Shown: piece after piece, positions 1 through 9,414 of the stretch
How the letters are laid out: each line of letters begins with the position of its first letter
Numbering within the stretch: position 1 is the stretch's first letter
Assembly (NCBI RefSeq): GCF_022429645.1
Contig: NZ_CP092480.1
Span: 1,594,501 to 1,658,500 of the forward strand
Reading direction: 5' to 3'
Source of the DNA: Lutibacter sp. A80
GTDB taxonomy: Bacteria; Bacteroidota; Bacteroidia; Flavobacteriales; Flavobacteriaceae
Length of the DNA stretch: 64,000 nt
The notes under the pieces: generated by a model
The model's database searches: none
Told to the model about the DNA's origin: nothing
The model's input: only the letters and a program-made list of their open reading frames with translations
Made by a program: the position numbers and the translations under genes

Positions 1-402
1 GACTTTATTGAGACTAATAAATTAGTTATTAATTTTGCTTGGGACACTGCAGATGATTTTGACATTTTAACGTATAGCGATACATCAGTATACCCAGAAA
101 CTTTATGGGGTACTGGTGGAGCTACAGGTGATAATCCTGAAATTGATACTTCTATTTGGTTAGATGACCCATCAGGGACATACTATGTAACAATTTTAGA
201 TTGGGGAACAGGAATTGATTGGGACTATACTTTTACCTTAGGTTATCCTGATGGTAGCGTAGAAACTATAACAGGTACTTTCGACGGAACAAATTACCCT
301 TATACCAGTTTTATAGGACCTGAAAGTTGGGGTTTTCCAAACGCTTATAAAATACTTAAAGTTGAAAATAATGGTGCTAGCTTTGTAGTAACTAAACTTT
401 AG
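1..402 (+). CDS. C-terminal end of an unknown protein (partial)
   Basis: An open frame runs from the first base to a TAG at 400-402, giving about 133 residues; its start lies before the window. The protein is acidic, aromatic and beta-rich, with short segments such as VINFAWDTADDFDIL, LDDPSGTYYVTILDW and GTFDGTNYPYTSF. The run 'AWDTADDFDILTY' recalls extracellular beta-sandwich domains, but I recognise no family. It is followed directly by a strong terminator, so it closes its transcription unit. The reading frame is certain; the function is unknown. Confidence 0.75.
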   Translation, partial: DFIETNKLVINFAWDTADDFDILTYSDTSVYPETLWGTGGATGDNPEIDTSIWLDDPSGTYYVTILDWGTGIDWDYTFTLGYPDGSVETITGTFDGTNYPYTSFIGPESWGFPNAYKILKVENNGASFVVTKL

Positions 403-420
403 TAAAAAAATTAATAAAAG

Positions 421-452
421 AAAAGACTTTCCAAATGGAAAGTCTTTTTTTT
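421..452 (+). terminator. Rho-independent terminator of the first gene
   Basis: A perfect 12-bp stem (AAAAGACTTTCC / GGAAAGTCTTTT, 421-432 and 437-448) with an AAAT loop runs into a T-tract. It starts 18 bases after the stop codon of the partial gene. Confidence 0.9.
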
Positions 453-542
453 TATAAGCATAATTGCTGTAAAAAAATTTAATTAAACATAACAATCACA
501 ATAATTTATTTAAAATATTAATATTCTTAATTTTAAAATAAT

Positions 543-550
543 TAAATTTG
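543..550 (+). promoter_or_regulatory. -7 promoter box of the MORN gene
   Basis: TAAATTTG matches the Bacteroidota -7 consensus TAnnTTTG and lies 20 bases before the ATG at 571, just after the preceding terminator. No convincing -33 element was identified. Confidence 0.55.
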
Positions 551-570
551 AGAATCAAAATCACCATCTT

Positions 571-1248
571 ATGAAAAATCTTAAAAACATTTCTTTATTT
601 ATTTTAATATTCATAGCACTTCCAATTTACGCACAAGAAAACTGTAAAGTTTTAAAAAAAGATATAAATACCGAGTACAAAGGTGAGTGCTCTAAAGGCT
701 TAGCACATGGTACAGGTATTGCAAAAGGTTTAAACACTTATGAAGGACAATTTAAAAAAGGACTCCCTAATGGAAAAGGAACTATAACTTACGCAAATGG
801 AAGTACTTACTCTGGAGAGTGGAAAAAAGGTGAAAGAAACGGAGAAGGAAAATTTACTATAAACATTAATGGTAAAGATTCTATTGCTGATGGTATTTGG
901 AAAAAAGATGTATTTGTTGGCAAAAAGAAAGTGAAAGAATACGATGTAATTAAAAAAATTGGAGTTTCAAGATATATGATACGAAAGCTTAACGATAAAG
1001 GAAATCAAGTTACAGTTAGAGTAAAAAATAACGGCATGTATGTTGCAACAACAAATAACATTAATGGCTCAAGCGGTAATTTAGTTTTTAGCCAAGGTAG
1101 AGCTATTTTTGAAAATATAAATACATATCCTTTTAATTGCGATATGAATTATGAAACACAAAGTAAAATGGGAACAACATCCTATAATGTTGAGTTTCGT
1201 TTTAAAATTTTAGCCAAAGGAGAGTGGTTAGTTGAGCTTTATCACTAA
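571..1248 (+). CDS. Secreted MORN-repeat protein
   Basis: This 225-residue protein begins with a Sec signal peptide (about residues 1-22, ending IYAQ). Three MORN-type repeats follow at about residues 36-96, recognisable from YKGECSKGLAHGTG, YEGQFKKGLPNGKG and YSGEWKKGERNGEG. The C-terminal 120 residues are basic and resemble no domain I know. MORN repeats form beta-hairpin rods that act in binding or scaffolding; no catalytic motif is visible. The gene stands alone between a terminator upstream and the susC1 regulatory region downstream. The repeat assignment is secure, the role is not. Confidence 0.85.
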   Translation: MKNLKNISLFILIFIALPIYAQENCKVLKKDINTEYKGECSKGLAHGTGIAKGLNTYEGQFKKGLPNGKGTITYANGSTYSGEWKKGERNGEGKFTININGKDSIADGIWKKDVFVGKKKVKEYDVIKKIGVSRYMIRKLNDKGNQVTVRVKNNGMYVATTNNINGSSGNLVFSQGRAIFENINTYPFNCDMNYETQSKMGTTSYNVEFRFKILAKGEWLVELYH

Positions 1249-1409
1249 AAAATCTAGCTAAAAACATCAAAATGATTGAAAAATTGGAGATAAATTAAGT
1301 ATTATTTGACTTAATAATAAAGTTAATTTAATATTTCTTTAATTTTTATACACATAAATTATAAAAATAATTCAATCAACATGTATTTATTAAAAAACAA
1401 CAAACTTAC

Positions 1410-1476
1410 TTAGAAATAATTTAAAAACAGTTAGTTACAAAAACTGTTAGCTCTTGCAATTTAGAAATAATCTAAA
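1410..1476 (+). repeat. 16-bp direct repeat pair, candidate operator
   Basis: TTAGAAATAATTTAAA (1410-1425) recurs as TTAGAAATAATCTAAA (1461-1476) with one mismatch, start to start 51 bases, close to five helical turns. The copies flank an inverted repeat AACAGTT/AACTGTT and lie about 115-180 bases before the -7 box of susC1. Paired direct repeats are a common form of activator site, but no regulator gene is adjacent. Confidence 0.45.
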
Positions 1477-1589
1477 TATATCAATGTATTTTAACAAAAT
1501 TCAAAGCAACCTTATTGAGAATTTTACATCTAAATATTGATAAAACCCCATATATTATAGAAAAAACTGCCTTAAACTAAAAATTTTAT

Positions 1590-1597
1590 TATATTTG
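1590..1597 (+). promoter_or_regulatory. -7 promoter box of susC1
   Basis: TATATTTG fits TAnnTTTG and lies 33 bases before the ATG at 1631. It also overlaps a TTG at 1595 that would extend the susC frame by 12 codons; the promoter position argues for the ATG. Confidence 0.55.
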
Positions 1598-1630
1598 AGG
1601 CCTTTAAAATTTAATCTAAACAATTATACA

Positions 1631-4600
1631 ATGAAAACAAAGTTTAATGGAATTTTAACGCTTTTATTAGCGCTTCTTGTACAAATATCATTTGCACAAG
1701 AAAAAACAATTTCAGGTACTGTTTCTGACGAGACAGGTCCATTACCTGGAGTAAATGTAATTATTAAAGGTACAGCCAATGGTACCCAAACAGATTTTGA
1801 TGGTAAATTCAATTTAAAAGCTTCAGCAGGAGATGTTCTTGTTTTTAGTTATGTTGGAATGACAACTATAGAAAAAACAGTTGGTTCATCAAGTACTATG
1901 AATGTAACTATGACTGGTTCTAACCTTTTAGAAGAAGTAGTAGTAGTTGCTTACGGTTCACAAACTAAAAAATCTATAGTTGGTGCCGTAACAGTTGTTG
2001 ACTCAGATGTAATAGAGAAACAACAAGTTACTTCAGTAACTTCTGCATTACAAGGAAGTGTACCTGGGGTTAACATTATTAGTTCAGGTGGACAACCTGG
2101 AGACAATGCTACTATTAGAATACGTGGTATTGGATCTATTAATGCTTCACAAGATCCTTTAATTGTAGTTGATGGTGCCGCTTTTAATGGTAACTTAAAC
2201 ACAATTAGTCCTGATCAAATTGAATCATTAAACGTATTAAAAGATGCGTCTTCTACTGCCCTTTATGGTTCTAGAGGTTCTAATGGAGTTATTTTAATTA
2301 CTACTAAAAAAGGAAAATTAAGTTCTCCTACAAAAATTAGCATAAAATCTTCTGTAGGTATTGCTGATCAAGCTGTAGACTACCATGATTTAGTAAGTGC
2401 TGATGAGTATGCTACTTATACTTGGGAAGCATTAAAAAATGCATCTCAATATGTAGATGGTAATACTTCTGCAGATGCTGCTACTTATGCAACTAATAAT
2501 TTAATTGCTGAATTTGGAGGTTACAACCCTTGGGGAATTGCTAATCCAGTTGACACAAATGGAAACTTAGTTTCTTCTACAAAAAAATGGGAAACTGATT
2601 GGGCAGATTACTTATTTAATGATGCTGCTGTAAGACAAGAACATGCATTATCTATTTCTGGTGGTAGTGAAAGCACTTCTTACTATGTTGGTGCAAACTA
2701 CTTAAACCAAGAAGGTTCTATTGAAACTTCAGAATTTGAACGTATTTCTACAAGAGTAAATTTAGATACAAAAGTTAACGACTGGTTAAACGTTGGATTT
2801 AATACTTCTTATTCAACTTCAACTCAAAATTACCCAGAACAATCTGGTAGTGCTTATCAAAGTGCTACAGCTTGGATTTTTGCGGTACCTTCAATTTACC
2901 CTTTAAATAGAAGAGATGCAAATGGTGATTTAGTTTTAGATAATTTTGGAAATACAATTTACGATTACGGTAATACTTTATTACAAGCTACAAATGGATC
3001 TAGACCTGCTTTAAGTGGTGAAAATGCTGTTGGAGCCTTATATAAATACAAAGTACAATACAAACGTGACAACTTTACAGCAAATGGTTATGCTAAAGTT
3101 GATATTACAGATGATTTATACTTTAAAACAAACTTATCATACGAAAAGTATTTATACGATTCTTATGAATATGCACATAATGAATTTGGGTATGCTGCTA
3201 ATGTTGGTGGTAGAGTTTCACAAGATAGAGATATAACATCTACTATTAACTGGATTAATCAATTAAACTATACTAAGTCTTTTGATGACCACAATTTTTC
3301 TATTGATGCAATTCATGAATCTTATAAATTAAAAATTGATGCATTAGGTGCTCAAGGTACAGGTTACTTACCAAATGTAACAGTTTTAAATGGTAGTACA
3401 ACACCTGAAAGTGTTAGTGGTTACCTATCAGAAGAACGCTTAGAAAGTGTTTTAGGTAGAATTGCTTATAATTACCAAGATAAATATTATTTAGAAGGTA
3501 CATTTAGAACAGATGGATCTTCAAGATTTGATGAGTCAGTACGTTGGGGTAATTTCTTCTCTGTTGGTGGTTCTTGGGTAGTATCTGATGAAGAATTTTT
3601 GGCTAATAGTGATGTTATTAGTTTCTTAAAATTAAAAGCTTCATATGGTGAATTAGGTAACAATAGAGGAATAGGTTATTTCCCTTATAAACAATTATTT
3701 GACACTGGTTGGAATCAATTAGATAATACTGGTGTATTATTAGGTGGTGTAGCTGATCCATTTTTAAAATGGGAAAAAACAGCATCTTCAAACTTTGGAG
3801 CAGACATTAGATTTTTACAAGATAGATTTTCTTTAGGTGTAGATTATTACTCTAAAAAATCTGTAGATTTAATATACGATAAACCTTTATCTCCTTCAAC
3901 AGGAAACTCTAGTATTACTACCAATGTTGGTTCTGTAAAAAACTATGGATGGGAATTCTCAATTAGCTCTCGTAATATTCAAAAACAAAATGTTGAATGG
4001 ACTACTAATTTGAATTTCTCTTTTGATAAAAATGAAATTAGTGAATTAACTCAAGATGGATTTATTAATGGAACAAAACGTTGGGAAGTTGGTAAATCTT
4101 TATATGAATTCTATATTAGAGAATACGCAGGTGTAAATCCAGATAACGGTAAAGCTATGTGGTATCAAGATGTTTTAGATGCTAACGGAGATCCTACTGG
4201 AGAACAAGTTACTACAGAAGTTTATGCTGATGCTTCAAGAAACTATACTGGAAAATCGTCTTTACCAGATGTAATTGGAGGTCTAACAAACTATGTAAGA
4301 GTAGGAGACTTTGACTTAAACCTATTATTTAACTTTAGTATGGGATCTTATGTATACGATTCCACATATGCTGGTTTAATGTCTGGTTTTGAATCTGTAG
4401 GCTCAGCTTCTCCAGATGTTGCTGACCGTTGGCAAAATCCTGGAGATATCACTGATATTCCAAGATTAGAAGCTGCTTCAAACGACTATAACTCTACATC
4501 TGATAGATTCTTATTTAAAAATGATTATTTAAGATTAAAAGCACTTAACTTTGGTTATAACGTACCTACCGACGTTATAAATACTATTGGTTTATCTAAG

Positions 4601-4744
4601 TTAAGAGTATTTTTCCAAGGAGATAATTTATTAACTTTTGCAAGCCACGAAGGTATTGATCCTGAACAAAGTGTTTCTGGTACAACTGATAACAGATCTT
4701 TCAATCAAAGAATTGTTTCGTTTGGTTTAAATTTAGAATTTTAA
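1631..4744 (+). CDS. SusC/RagA-family TonB-linked outer-membrane transporter
   Basis: This 1037-residue protein is the beta-barrel half of a SusCD importer. It has a Sec signal peptide (to about residue 22, ISFAQ), then a carboxypeptidase-D regulatory-like domain (ISGTVSDETGPLPGVNVIIKG), the LEEVVVVAYGSQ segment leading into the plug (about 110-230, with VDGAAFNGN and the LKDASSTALYGSRGSNGV signature), and a long barrel ending in the aromatic FGLNLEF. I chose the ATG at 1631 because the 12-codon TTG extension overlaps a promoter box and weakens the signal peptide. The SusD partner follows after 14 bases. No CAZyme, protease or regulator gene is linked, so the ligand cannot be inferred. Confidence 0.95.
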   Translation: MKTKFNGILTLLLALLVQISFAQEKTISGTVSDETGPLPGVNVIIKGTANGTQTDFDGKFNLKASAGDVLVFSYVGMTTIEKTVGSSSTMNVTMTGSNLLEEVVVVAYGSQTKKSIVGAVTVVDSDVIEKQQVTSVTSALQGSVPGVNIISSGGQPGDNATIRIRGIGSINASQDPLIVVDGAAFNGNLNTISPDQIESLNVLKDASSTALYGSRGSNGVILITTKKGKLSSPTKISIKSSVGIADQAVDYHDLVSADEYATYTWEALKNASQYVDGNTSADAATYATNNLIAEFGGYNPWGIANPVDTNGNLVSSTKKWETDWADYLFNDAAVRQEHALSISGGSESTSYYVGANYLNQEGSIETSEFERISTRVNLDTKVNDWLNVGFNTSYSTSTQNYPEQSGSAYQSATAWIFAVPSIYPLNRRDANGDLVLDNFGNTIYDYGNTLLQATNGSRPALSGENAVGALYKYKVQYKRDNFTANGYAKVDITDDLYFKTNLSYEKYLYDSYEYAHNEFGYAANVGGRVSQDRDITSTINWINQLNYTKSFDDHNFSIDAIHESYKLKIDALGAQGTGYLPNVTVLNGSTTPESVSGYLSEERLESVLGRIAYNYQDKYYLEGTFRTDGSSRFDESVRWGNFFSVGGSWVVSDEEFLANSDVISFLKLKASYGELGNNRGIGYFPYKQLFDTGWNQLDNTGVLLGGVADPFLKWEKTASSNFGADIRFLQDRFSLGVDYYSKKSVDLIYDKPLSPSTGNSSITTNVGSVKNYGWEFSISSRNIQKQNVEWTTNLNFSFDKNEISELTQDGFINGTKRWEVGKSLYEFYIREYAGVNPDNGKAMWYQDVLDANGDPTGEQVTTEVYADASRNYTGKSSLPDVIGGLTNYVRVGDFDLNLLFNFSMGSYVYDSTYAGLMSGFESVGSASPDVADRWQNPGDITDIPRLEAASNDYNSTSDRFLFKNDYLRLKALNFGYNVPTDVINTIGLSKLRVFFQGDNLLTFASHEGIDPEQSVSGTTDNRSFNQRIVSFGLNLEF

Positions 4745-4758
4745 AAAAAAAATAAATC

Positions 4759-6183
4759 ATGAAAAAAATATTTATAAAATTAACAATTGTATGTCTTATT
4801 GCAGTAACTGCTGTTAGTTGTGGAAAAGACTACTTAAACGACCCTGCACCAACAGATGCTGTAACATCTGATGTTATTTTTGGGTCAAGAACTGGGGCTG
4901 AAGCATTTATGTCTGGTATACTTAGATTATTTAGAGCTCAATACACAGATAATGATTCTGCAGGTTTAAACTCTATTTATTATGCACGTACCGTAAAAGG
5001 AAATGATGTAATTCAAGGACCAACTTGGTTTCTTTATGACTACGAAAATGCTAATAGAGAACCAACATACAGAAGAACTACATTTACTTGGAACTTTTGT
5101 TTTGATATGATTAATCAAACAAATTCTTTTATTAATGGAGTTCAAGCTAGTGAATTATCAGATATTGATAAAGCTGAATTAATTGGACAAGGTAAAGCAA
5201 TAAGAGCTTTTTATTACTTTCAATTGGCAATGGAGTTTCAACATACTTACAGTTACGACTCTTCATTACCAGCTCCTCCTATTTACACTGAGTTGTCTTT
5301 AGATGGAAAACCAATGAGTACATTACAAGAAATGTATGACTTAATAATTTCTGATTTAACAACAGCAATAGAAGAATTACCAGATACTAGATTAGGAAAA
5401 TCTTATATTAATAAAGCTGTTGCAAACGGAATACTAGCAAGAGTTTACCAAACTACAGGTAACTGGAGTGGTGCAGAAGCAGCTGCAAGAGCTGCTTATG
5501 GTGGTGACCCTGCAAGTGTTTTAAATGCTTCATCTTACCAAAACGGGTTTAATGATATCAGTAATGTAGAATGGATTTGGGGAATGCCTCAAAGTGATGA
5601 CCAATCTAATTACTATTGGGGAGCTCCACACTCACATGCAGATCATTATGTATTATCTTATCAAGGAACGTACTTTAACAATGATTTTGTAAGTTTATTC
5701 TCAAATACAGATGTTAGAAATATGTTTGAAAATGGTTATGGAGTTGAAGAATCTAGTTACCAACACAATATAACTACTAAATTTGCTTTTACCTTTGATG
5801 CAGATCACCCTATTATTAGATCAGCTGAAATGATTTTAGTTGAAGCTGAAGCTAAATACTATAATGGAGATGAAACTGGAGCTCACAATTTATTATGGGC
5901 ACTTCAATCTAATAGAGATGCAAATGCAGTTAAATCTTCAAATACTGGATCAGATTTATTAGAAGAAATCCTAGTTGAAAGAAGAAAAGAACTATATGCT
6001 GAAATTGGTGTAGAATGGTTTGATGCAAAACGTTACAGAAGAGGTATTACAAGAACTGGAAACCATAGAGTTGGATCTTCAGCAAACTTATTACCTGATG
6101 ACAAAAAATTCTTCTTAAAAATACCTCAAGAAGAAATTGATGCAAATGAAAATATTGACGCTAGCGTAAATGCAGACAGATAA
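4759..6183 (+). CDS. SusD/RagB-family outer-membrane lipoprotein
   Basis: A 474-residue surface lipoprotein that would cap the SusC barrel and bind the substrate. The N-terminus is a lipoprotein signal ending at VSC (Cys21), followed by GKDYLNDP, typical of the family. The SusD N-terminal helical region covers the first ~190 residues (AIRAFYYFQLAMEFQH) and the C-terminal part carries the family hallmark EILVERRKELYAEIG with WFDAKRYRRG. It is co-transcribed with susC1 and followed by a strong terminator, so this is a minimal two-gene operon. The substrate is unknown. Confidence 0.94.
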   Translation: MKKIFIKLTIVCLIAVTAVSCGKDYLNDPAPTDAVTSDVIFGSRTGAEAFMSGILRLFRAQYTDNDSAGLNSIYYARTVKGNDVIQGPTWFLYDYENANREPTYRRTTFTWNFCFDMINQTNSFINGVQASELSDIDKAELIGQGKAIRAFYYFQLAMEFQHTYSYDSSLPAPPIYTELSLDGKPMSTLQEMYDLIISDLTTAIEELPDTRLGKSYINKAVANGILARVYQTTGNWSGAEAAARAAYGGDPASVLNASSYQNGFNDISNVEWIWGMPQSDDQSNYYWGAPHSHADHYVLSYQGTYFNNDFVSLFSNTDVRNMFENGYGVEESSYQHNITTKFAFTFDADHPIIRSAEMILVEAEAKYYNGDETGAHNLLWALQSNRDANAVKSSNTGSDLLEEILVERRKELYAEIGVEWFDAKRYRRGITRTGNHRVGSSANLLPDDKKFFLKIPQEEIDANENIDASVNADR

Positions 6184-6206
6184 TATTTTTAAATAAATAT
6201 ATTTTA

Positions 6207-6234
6207 AAACCACCTCAATTGAGGTGGTTTTTTT
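6207..6234 (+). terminator. Rho-independent terminator of the susCD1 operon
   Basis: A perfect 10-bp stem AAACCACCTC / GAGGTGGTTT (6207-6216, 6221-6230) with an AATT loop is followed by a T-run. It begins 23 bases after the susD stop. Confidence 0.93.
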
Positions 6235-6248
6235 ATTAAAAATATGCC

Positions 6249-6256
6249 TACATTTG
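6249..6256 (+). promoter_or_regulatory. -7 box of the rlmB-type gene, start-proximal
   Basis: TACATTTG fits TAnnTTTG exactly and ends only four bases (CAAC) before the ATG at 6261. A transcript starting at the usual distance would begin at or next to the start codon, so a leaderless mRNA is expected. Confidence 0.65.
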
Positions 6257-6260
6257 CAAC

Positions 6261-7001
6261 ATGGAAAACGAAGTTTCAAAAATATTTGGTATTAGAGCTG
6301 TTATAGAAGCAATTAATTCTGGAAAAACAATAAGCAAAATTTACCTTCAAAAAGGATTAAGCGGAGCCTTATCTTCAGAATTAAATACGCTTATAAAAAA
6401 ACATAATATTGCTACAAGCTATGTACCCATTGAAAAATTAAATAGATTTTCTAAAAACAGTAATCATCAAGGTGTTGCTGCTCAAATATCTCCAATAGAT
6501 TTTGTAGATCTGGAAACTTTAATAACTACAACTTTAGAAAAATCTTCTACTCCTCTATTTTTATTATTAGATCAAATATCTGATGTACGAAATTTTGGTG
6601 CCATAATTAGAACTGCTGAATGTACTGGAGTAAATGGTATAATAATTCAAAAACAAGGAAACGCTCCTGTTAGTGCCGATACTGTAAAGACTTCGGCTGG
6701 TGCTGCTTTTAAAATGCCTATTTGTAAAGTTGACCATATTAAAGATGCCGTTTTTCAATTACAAGCAGAAGCTATTCAAATTGTTGCTGCTACAGAAAAA
6801 ACAGATAATTTAATTTATGCTGTTGATCTAAAATTACCAACTGCAATAATAATGGGCTCGGAAGATAGAGGTATTAACCCTTCTATTTTAAAAATAGTAG
6901 ATCAAAAAGCTAAATTACCTCTTTTAGGAGAAATTCAATCATTAAATGTTTCTGTTGCTTGTGGCGCATTTTTATATGAAGCTACGCGACAAAGATTATA
7001 G
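6261..7001 (+). CDS. rlmB: SpoU/TrmH-family 23S rRNA 2'-O-ribose methyltransferase, RlmB type
   Basis: At 246 residues this has the usual RlmB length. The N-terminal substrate-binding domain (about 1-85) starts with FGIRAVIEAI and contains the HQGVAA signature. The SPOUT catalytic domain carries all three motifs: NFGAIIRTAE, then the IMGSEDRGI loop, and LNVSVACGAFLYEATRQ at the C-terminus, which forms the SAM-binding knot. RlmB methylates the ribose of G2251 in 23S rRNA in E. coli; a closely related TrmH-family target is possible. The preceding promoter and terminator indicate that it is transcribed alone. Confidence 0.9.
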   Translation: MENEVSKIFGIRAVIEAINSGKTISKIYLQKGLSGALSSELNTLIKKHNIATSYVPIEKLNRFSKNSNHQGVAAQISPIDFVDLETLITTTLEKSSTPLFLLLDQISDVRNFGAIIRTAECTGVNGIIIQKQGNAPVSADTVKTSAGAAFKMPICKVDHIKDAVFQLQAEAIQIVAATEKTDNLIYAVDLKLPTAIIMGSEDRGINPSILKIVDQKAKLPLLGEIQSLNVSVACGAFLYEATRQRL

Positions 7002-7036
7002 TTTAATAACTAAGAAATTTTACTGTTTAATTTCAA

Positions 7037-7750
7037 CTATTTATTGTTCTCTTTTGTAATTTTATATTCATAATTCACCGTTAATTTTTCCTCAGTTACA
7101 GGTTCTTCTTCTGGTGGATTATAATTACCGTGTTCATCAAATAAATTTTCAAAATCTTTATTTTCCGTAAATTGAAATTTTTCTGGTTGTGGACCTTGCT
7201 TCCTAAAAAAGTAAGAAAAAATAAGTCCCACTAAAAAACCTGATAGATGTCCTTCCCAAGATATTCTTTCTTCTGTAGGAAAAATATACCAAACCATACT
7301 TCCATATAAAAAAACTACAATTAAAGACAAAGCTGTTAACCTATAATATTTTCTAAAAATTCCACTAAAAAATATAAAACTAACTAATAAATACACAACA
7401 CCACTCGCACCAATATGATAAGAAGGACGTGCAAAAGACCAGGTTAAAATCCCTGTAAATAATAAACCTAGAATAAGCACCTTATTAGCAATTTTTCTAT
7501 AGAAATAATATAAACTAACCAGCATAACCAGTAAAGGGATAGAATTATTAAATAAATGTTTTGTACTACTATGAATAAAAGGTGAAAACAAAATACCTTT
7601 TAACCCACCTAAAGTTTGTGGATAAATACCATACTTGTTAAAATTATATCCAAATTTTATTTCAATAAAATAGATAAACCACAACAAAAAAATGATTGAA
7701 ACAGGAAATACAACTACTCCCCTTTTATATTTAAAATTCTGTTGCTCCAT
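7037..7750 (-). CDS. Rhomboid-family intramembrane serine protease
   Basis: A 237-residue integral membrane protein with about six transmembrane segments between residues 12 and 185. It keeps the rhomboid catalytic serine in HIGASGVVY (Ser116), the catalytic histidine in EGHLSG (His168), and the HLFNN motif (His65) of the oxyanion region. The last 45 residues are a hydrophilic, acidic cytoplasmic tail rich in Glu and Pro. Rhomboids cleave membrane proteins within the bilayer; the substrate here is unknown. It converges on the rlmB-type gene and has its own promoter. Confidence 0.92.
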   Translation of the reverse strand: MEQQNFKYKRGVVVFPVSIIFLLWFIYFIEIKFGYNFNKYGIYPQTLGGLKGILFSPFIHSSTKHLFNNSIPLLVMLVSLYYFYRKIANKVLILGLLFTGILTWSFARPSYHIGASGVVYLLVSFIFFSGIFRKYYRLTALSLIVVFLYGSMVWYIFPTEERISWEGHLSGFLVGLIFSYFFRKQGPQPEKFQFTENKDFENLFDEHGNYNPPEEEPVTEEKLTVNYEYKITKENNK

Positions 7751-7763
7751 AACTTATAAATAA

Positions 7764-7771
7764 CAAATATA
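7764..7771 (-). promoter_or_regulatory. -7 box of the rhomboid gene
   Basis: On the minus strand this reads TATATTTG, an exact TAnnTTTG match, 13 bases before the ATG at 7750. Confidence 0.6.
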
Positions 7772-7979
7772 AGTCCATAATAATTTAATCTGTAATATTG
7801 TCAGTAATTAATAGATAATAGTGTAATGGCTAAATTAAAGCATTAATTTTGTTAACCTTCATCTTTATAAATTTAGTTATCTTAATTATTAATTTTAGTG
7901 CATCTATTTTAGAATATCAATAAATAACAAACTTAGTTTCAAATTCGAAATTCTTAATTAAAAAATGCAACATAATTAG

Positions 7980-7987
7980 TATTTTTA
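7980..7987 (+). promoter_or_regulatory. Putative -7 box of rarA, start-proximal
   Basis: TATTTTTA differs from TAnnTTTG only in its last base and lies four bases (CAAA) before the ATG at 7992, the same spacing as the exact box before the rlmB-type gene. It suggests a leaderless transcript. Confidence 0.45.
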
Positions 7988-7991
7988 CAAA

Positions 7992-9266
7992 ATGAATGAA
8001 CCATTAGCTGAACGCATACGCCCAAAAACTTTAGATGACTATATTAGTCAGCAACATTTGGTTGGTAAAAACGGTGCTTTAACGCAACATATTAAAAGAG
8101 GTATTATACCTTCATTAATTTTATGGGGACCTCCAGGTATTGGAAAAACTACCTTGGCAAATATTATTGCAAAAGAATCTAAAAGGCCTTTTTATACATT
8201 AAGCGCCATAAGTTCTGGAGTAAAAGATGTAAGAGATGTAATTACCAAAACAAAACAAAGCGGCGGATTATTTACAGACAAAAATCCAATTTTATTTATT
8301 GATGAAATCCATAGGTTTAGTAAATCTCAACAAGATTCTTTATTAGGTGCTGTAGAAAAAGGTTGGGTTACTTTAATTGGTGCAACTACTGAAAACCCTA
8401 GTTTTGAGGTAATTCCCGCACTACTTTCGCGTTGTCAAGTTTATATTTTAAATTCTTTTAGTAAAAAAGATTTAGAAGAATTATTAGAACGTGCTTTACA
8501 AACTGATAAATTTATTTCAGAAAAAGATATAAAAATAAAGGAAACAGAAGCTTTATTGAGAGTTTCTGGTGGTGATGCCAGAAAACTACTAAATATTTTT
8601 GAGCTAGTAGCAAATTCTGAAGACGAACCTATTGAAATTACGAATGATATGGTGCTTTCAAAAATTCAGAAAAACACGGTATTATACGATAAAACTGGGG
8701 AACAACACTACGATATTATTTCAGCCTTTATTAAATCTATTAGAGGAAGTGATCCAAATGGTGCTGTTTATTGGCTTGCTAGAATGATTGAAGGTGGCGA
8801 AGATGCTAAATTTATTGCTAGAAGATTGCTAATTTTAGCAAGTGAAGATATTGGAAACGCCAACCCTACTGCATTAATTATGGCAAATAACACATTTCAG
8901 GCTGTAAATACTATTGGATTTCCAGAATCACGAATTATATTAAGTCAGTGTGCAGTTTACCTAGCTAGTTCACCTAAAAGCAATGCCAGTTATGAGGCCA
9001 TAGGAAAGGCTCAGGCTTTAGTTAAAGAAACAGGCGACTTATCTGTACCATTACATTTAAGAAACGCTCCTACCAAGTTAATGAAAGAATTAGATTATGG
9101 TAAAGCGTACAAATATTCGCATAATTATGAAAATAATTTTGCTGAACAAGAATTTTTACCTGACGAGCTAAAAAACACAACATTATTTGAACCCGGAAAT
9201 AATCCAAGAGAAAATAACCTCCGCGCATTTTTAAAAACTCGATGGAAGGATAAATATGGATATTAG
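7992..9266 (+). CDS. rarA: Replication-associated recombination protein A (AAA+ ATPase)
   Basis: A 424-residue AAA+ ATPase of the RarA/MgsA/WRNIP1 family, which acts at stalled replication forks. The start [18 protein letters not shown] is the standard family N-terminus. Walker A is GPPGIGKT (about 46-53), Walker B FIDEIHRF (about 102-109), and sensor-1 lies in [12 protein letters not shown]. The C-terminal half contains the conserved [30 protein letters not shown] region in shorter recognisable pieces and the [10 protein letters not shown] motif of the tetramerisation domain. It is a single gene, convergent with the next. Confidence 0.96.
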   Translation: MNEPLAERIRPKTLDDYISQQHLVGKNGALTQHIKRGIIPSLILWGPPGIGKTTLANIIAKESKRPFYTLSAISSGVKDVRDVITKTKQSGGLFTDKNPILFIDEIHRFSKSQQDSLLGAVEKGWVTLIGATTENPSFEVIPALLSRCQVYILNSFSKKDLEELLERALQTDKFISEKDIKIKETEALLRVSGGDARKLLNIFELVANSEDEPIEITNDMVLSKIQKNTVLYDKTGEQHYDIISAFIKSIRGSDPNGAVYWLARMIEGGEDAKFIARRLLILASEDIGNANPTALIMANNTFQAVNTIGFPESRIILSQCAVYLASSPKSNASYEAIGKAQALVKETGDLSVPLHLRNAPTKLMKELDYGKAYKYSHNYENNFAEQEFLPDELKNTTLFEPGNNPRENNLRAFLKTRWKDKYGY

Positions 9267-9414
9267 TTAATGGTTTTAGTTGTTAGGCAACAATCTAAAT
9301 ACAATTAACCTAGATATAACATCTAAATATTTTCAATTTTACACCCACACAGATTAGAACCTTAAACTTAACCGTTTCTAACTTTATGTAACTTTGAACC
9401 TTTGCCCTTTTAAA

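Larger units (their letters stand above)
1249..1630. other. Intergenic regulatory region upstream of susC1
   Basis: These 382 bases are very AT-rich and hold no gene-like ORF. They contain a 16-base direct repeat (1410-1425 and 1461-1476), an inverted repeat AACAGTT/AACTGTT between the two copies (1427-1433 and 1442-1448), and a -7 box at 1590-1597. No clear terminator follows the MORN gene. The layout suggests a regulated promoter for the SusCD1 operon. Confidence 0.55.

Noticed and set aside
1595-1630. TTG-initiated 12-codon extension of SusC1
   Set aside because: It overlaps the -7 box and puts a polar stretch before an otherwise perfect signal peptide.
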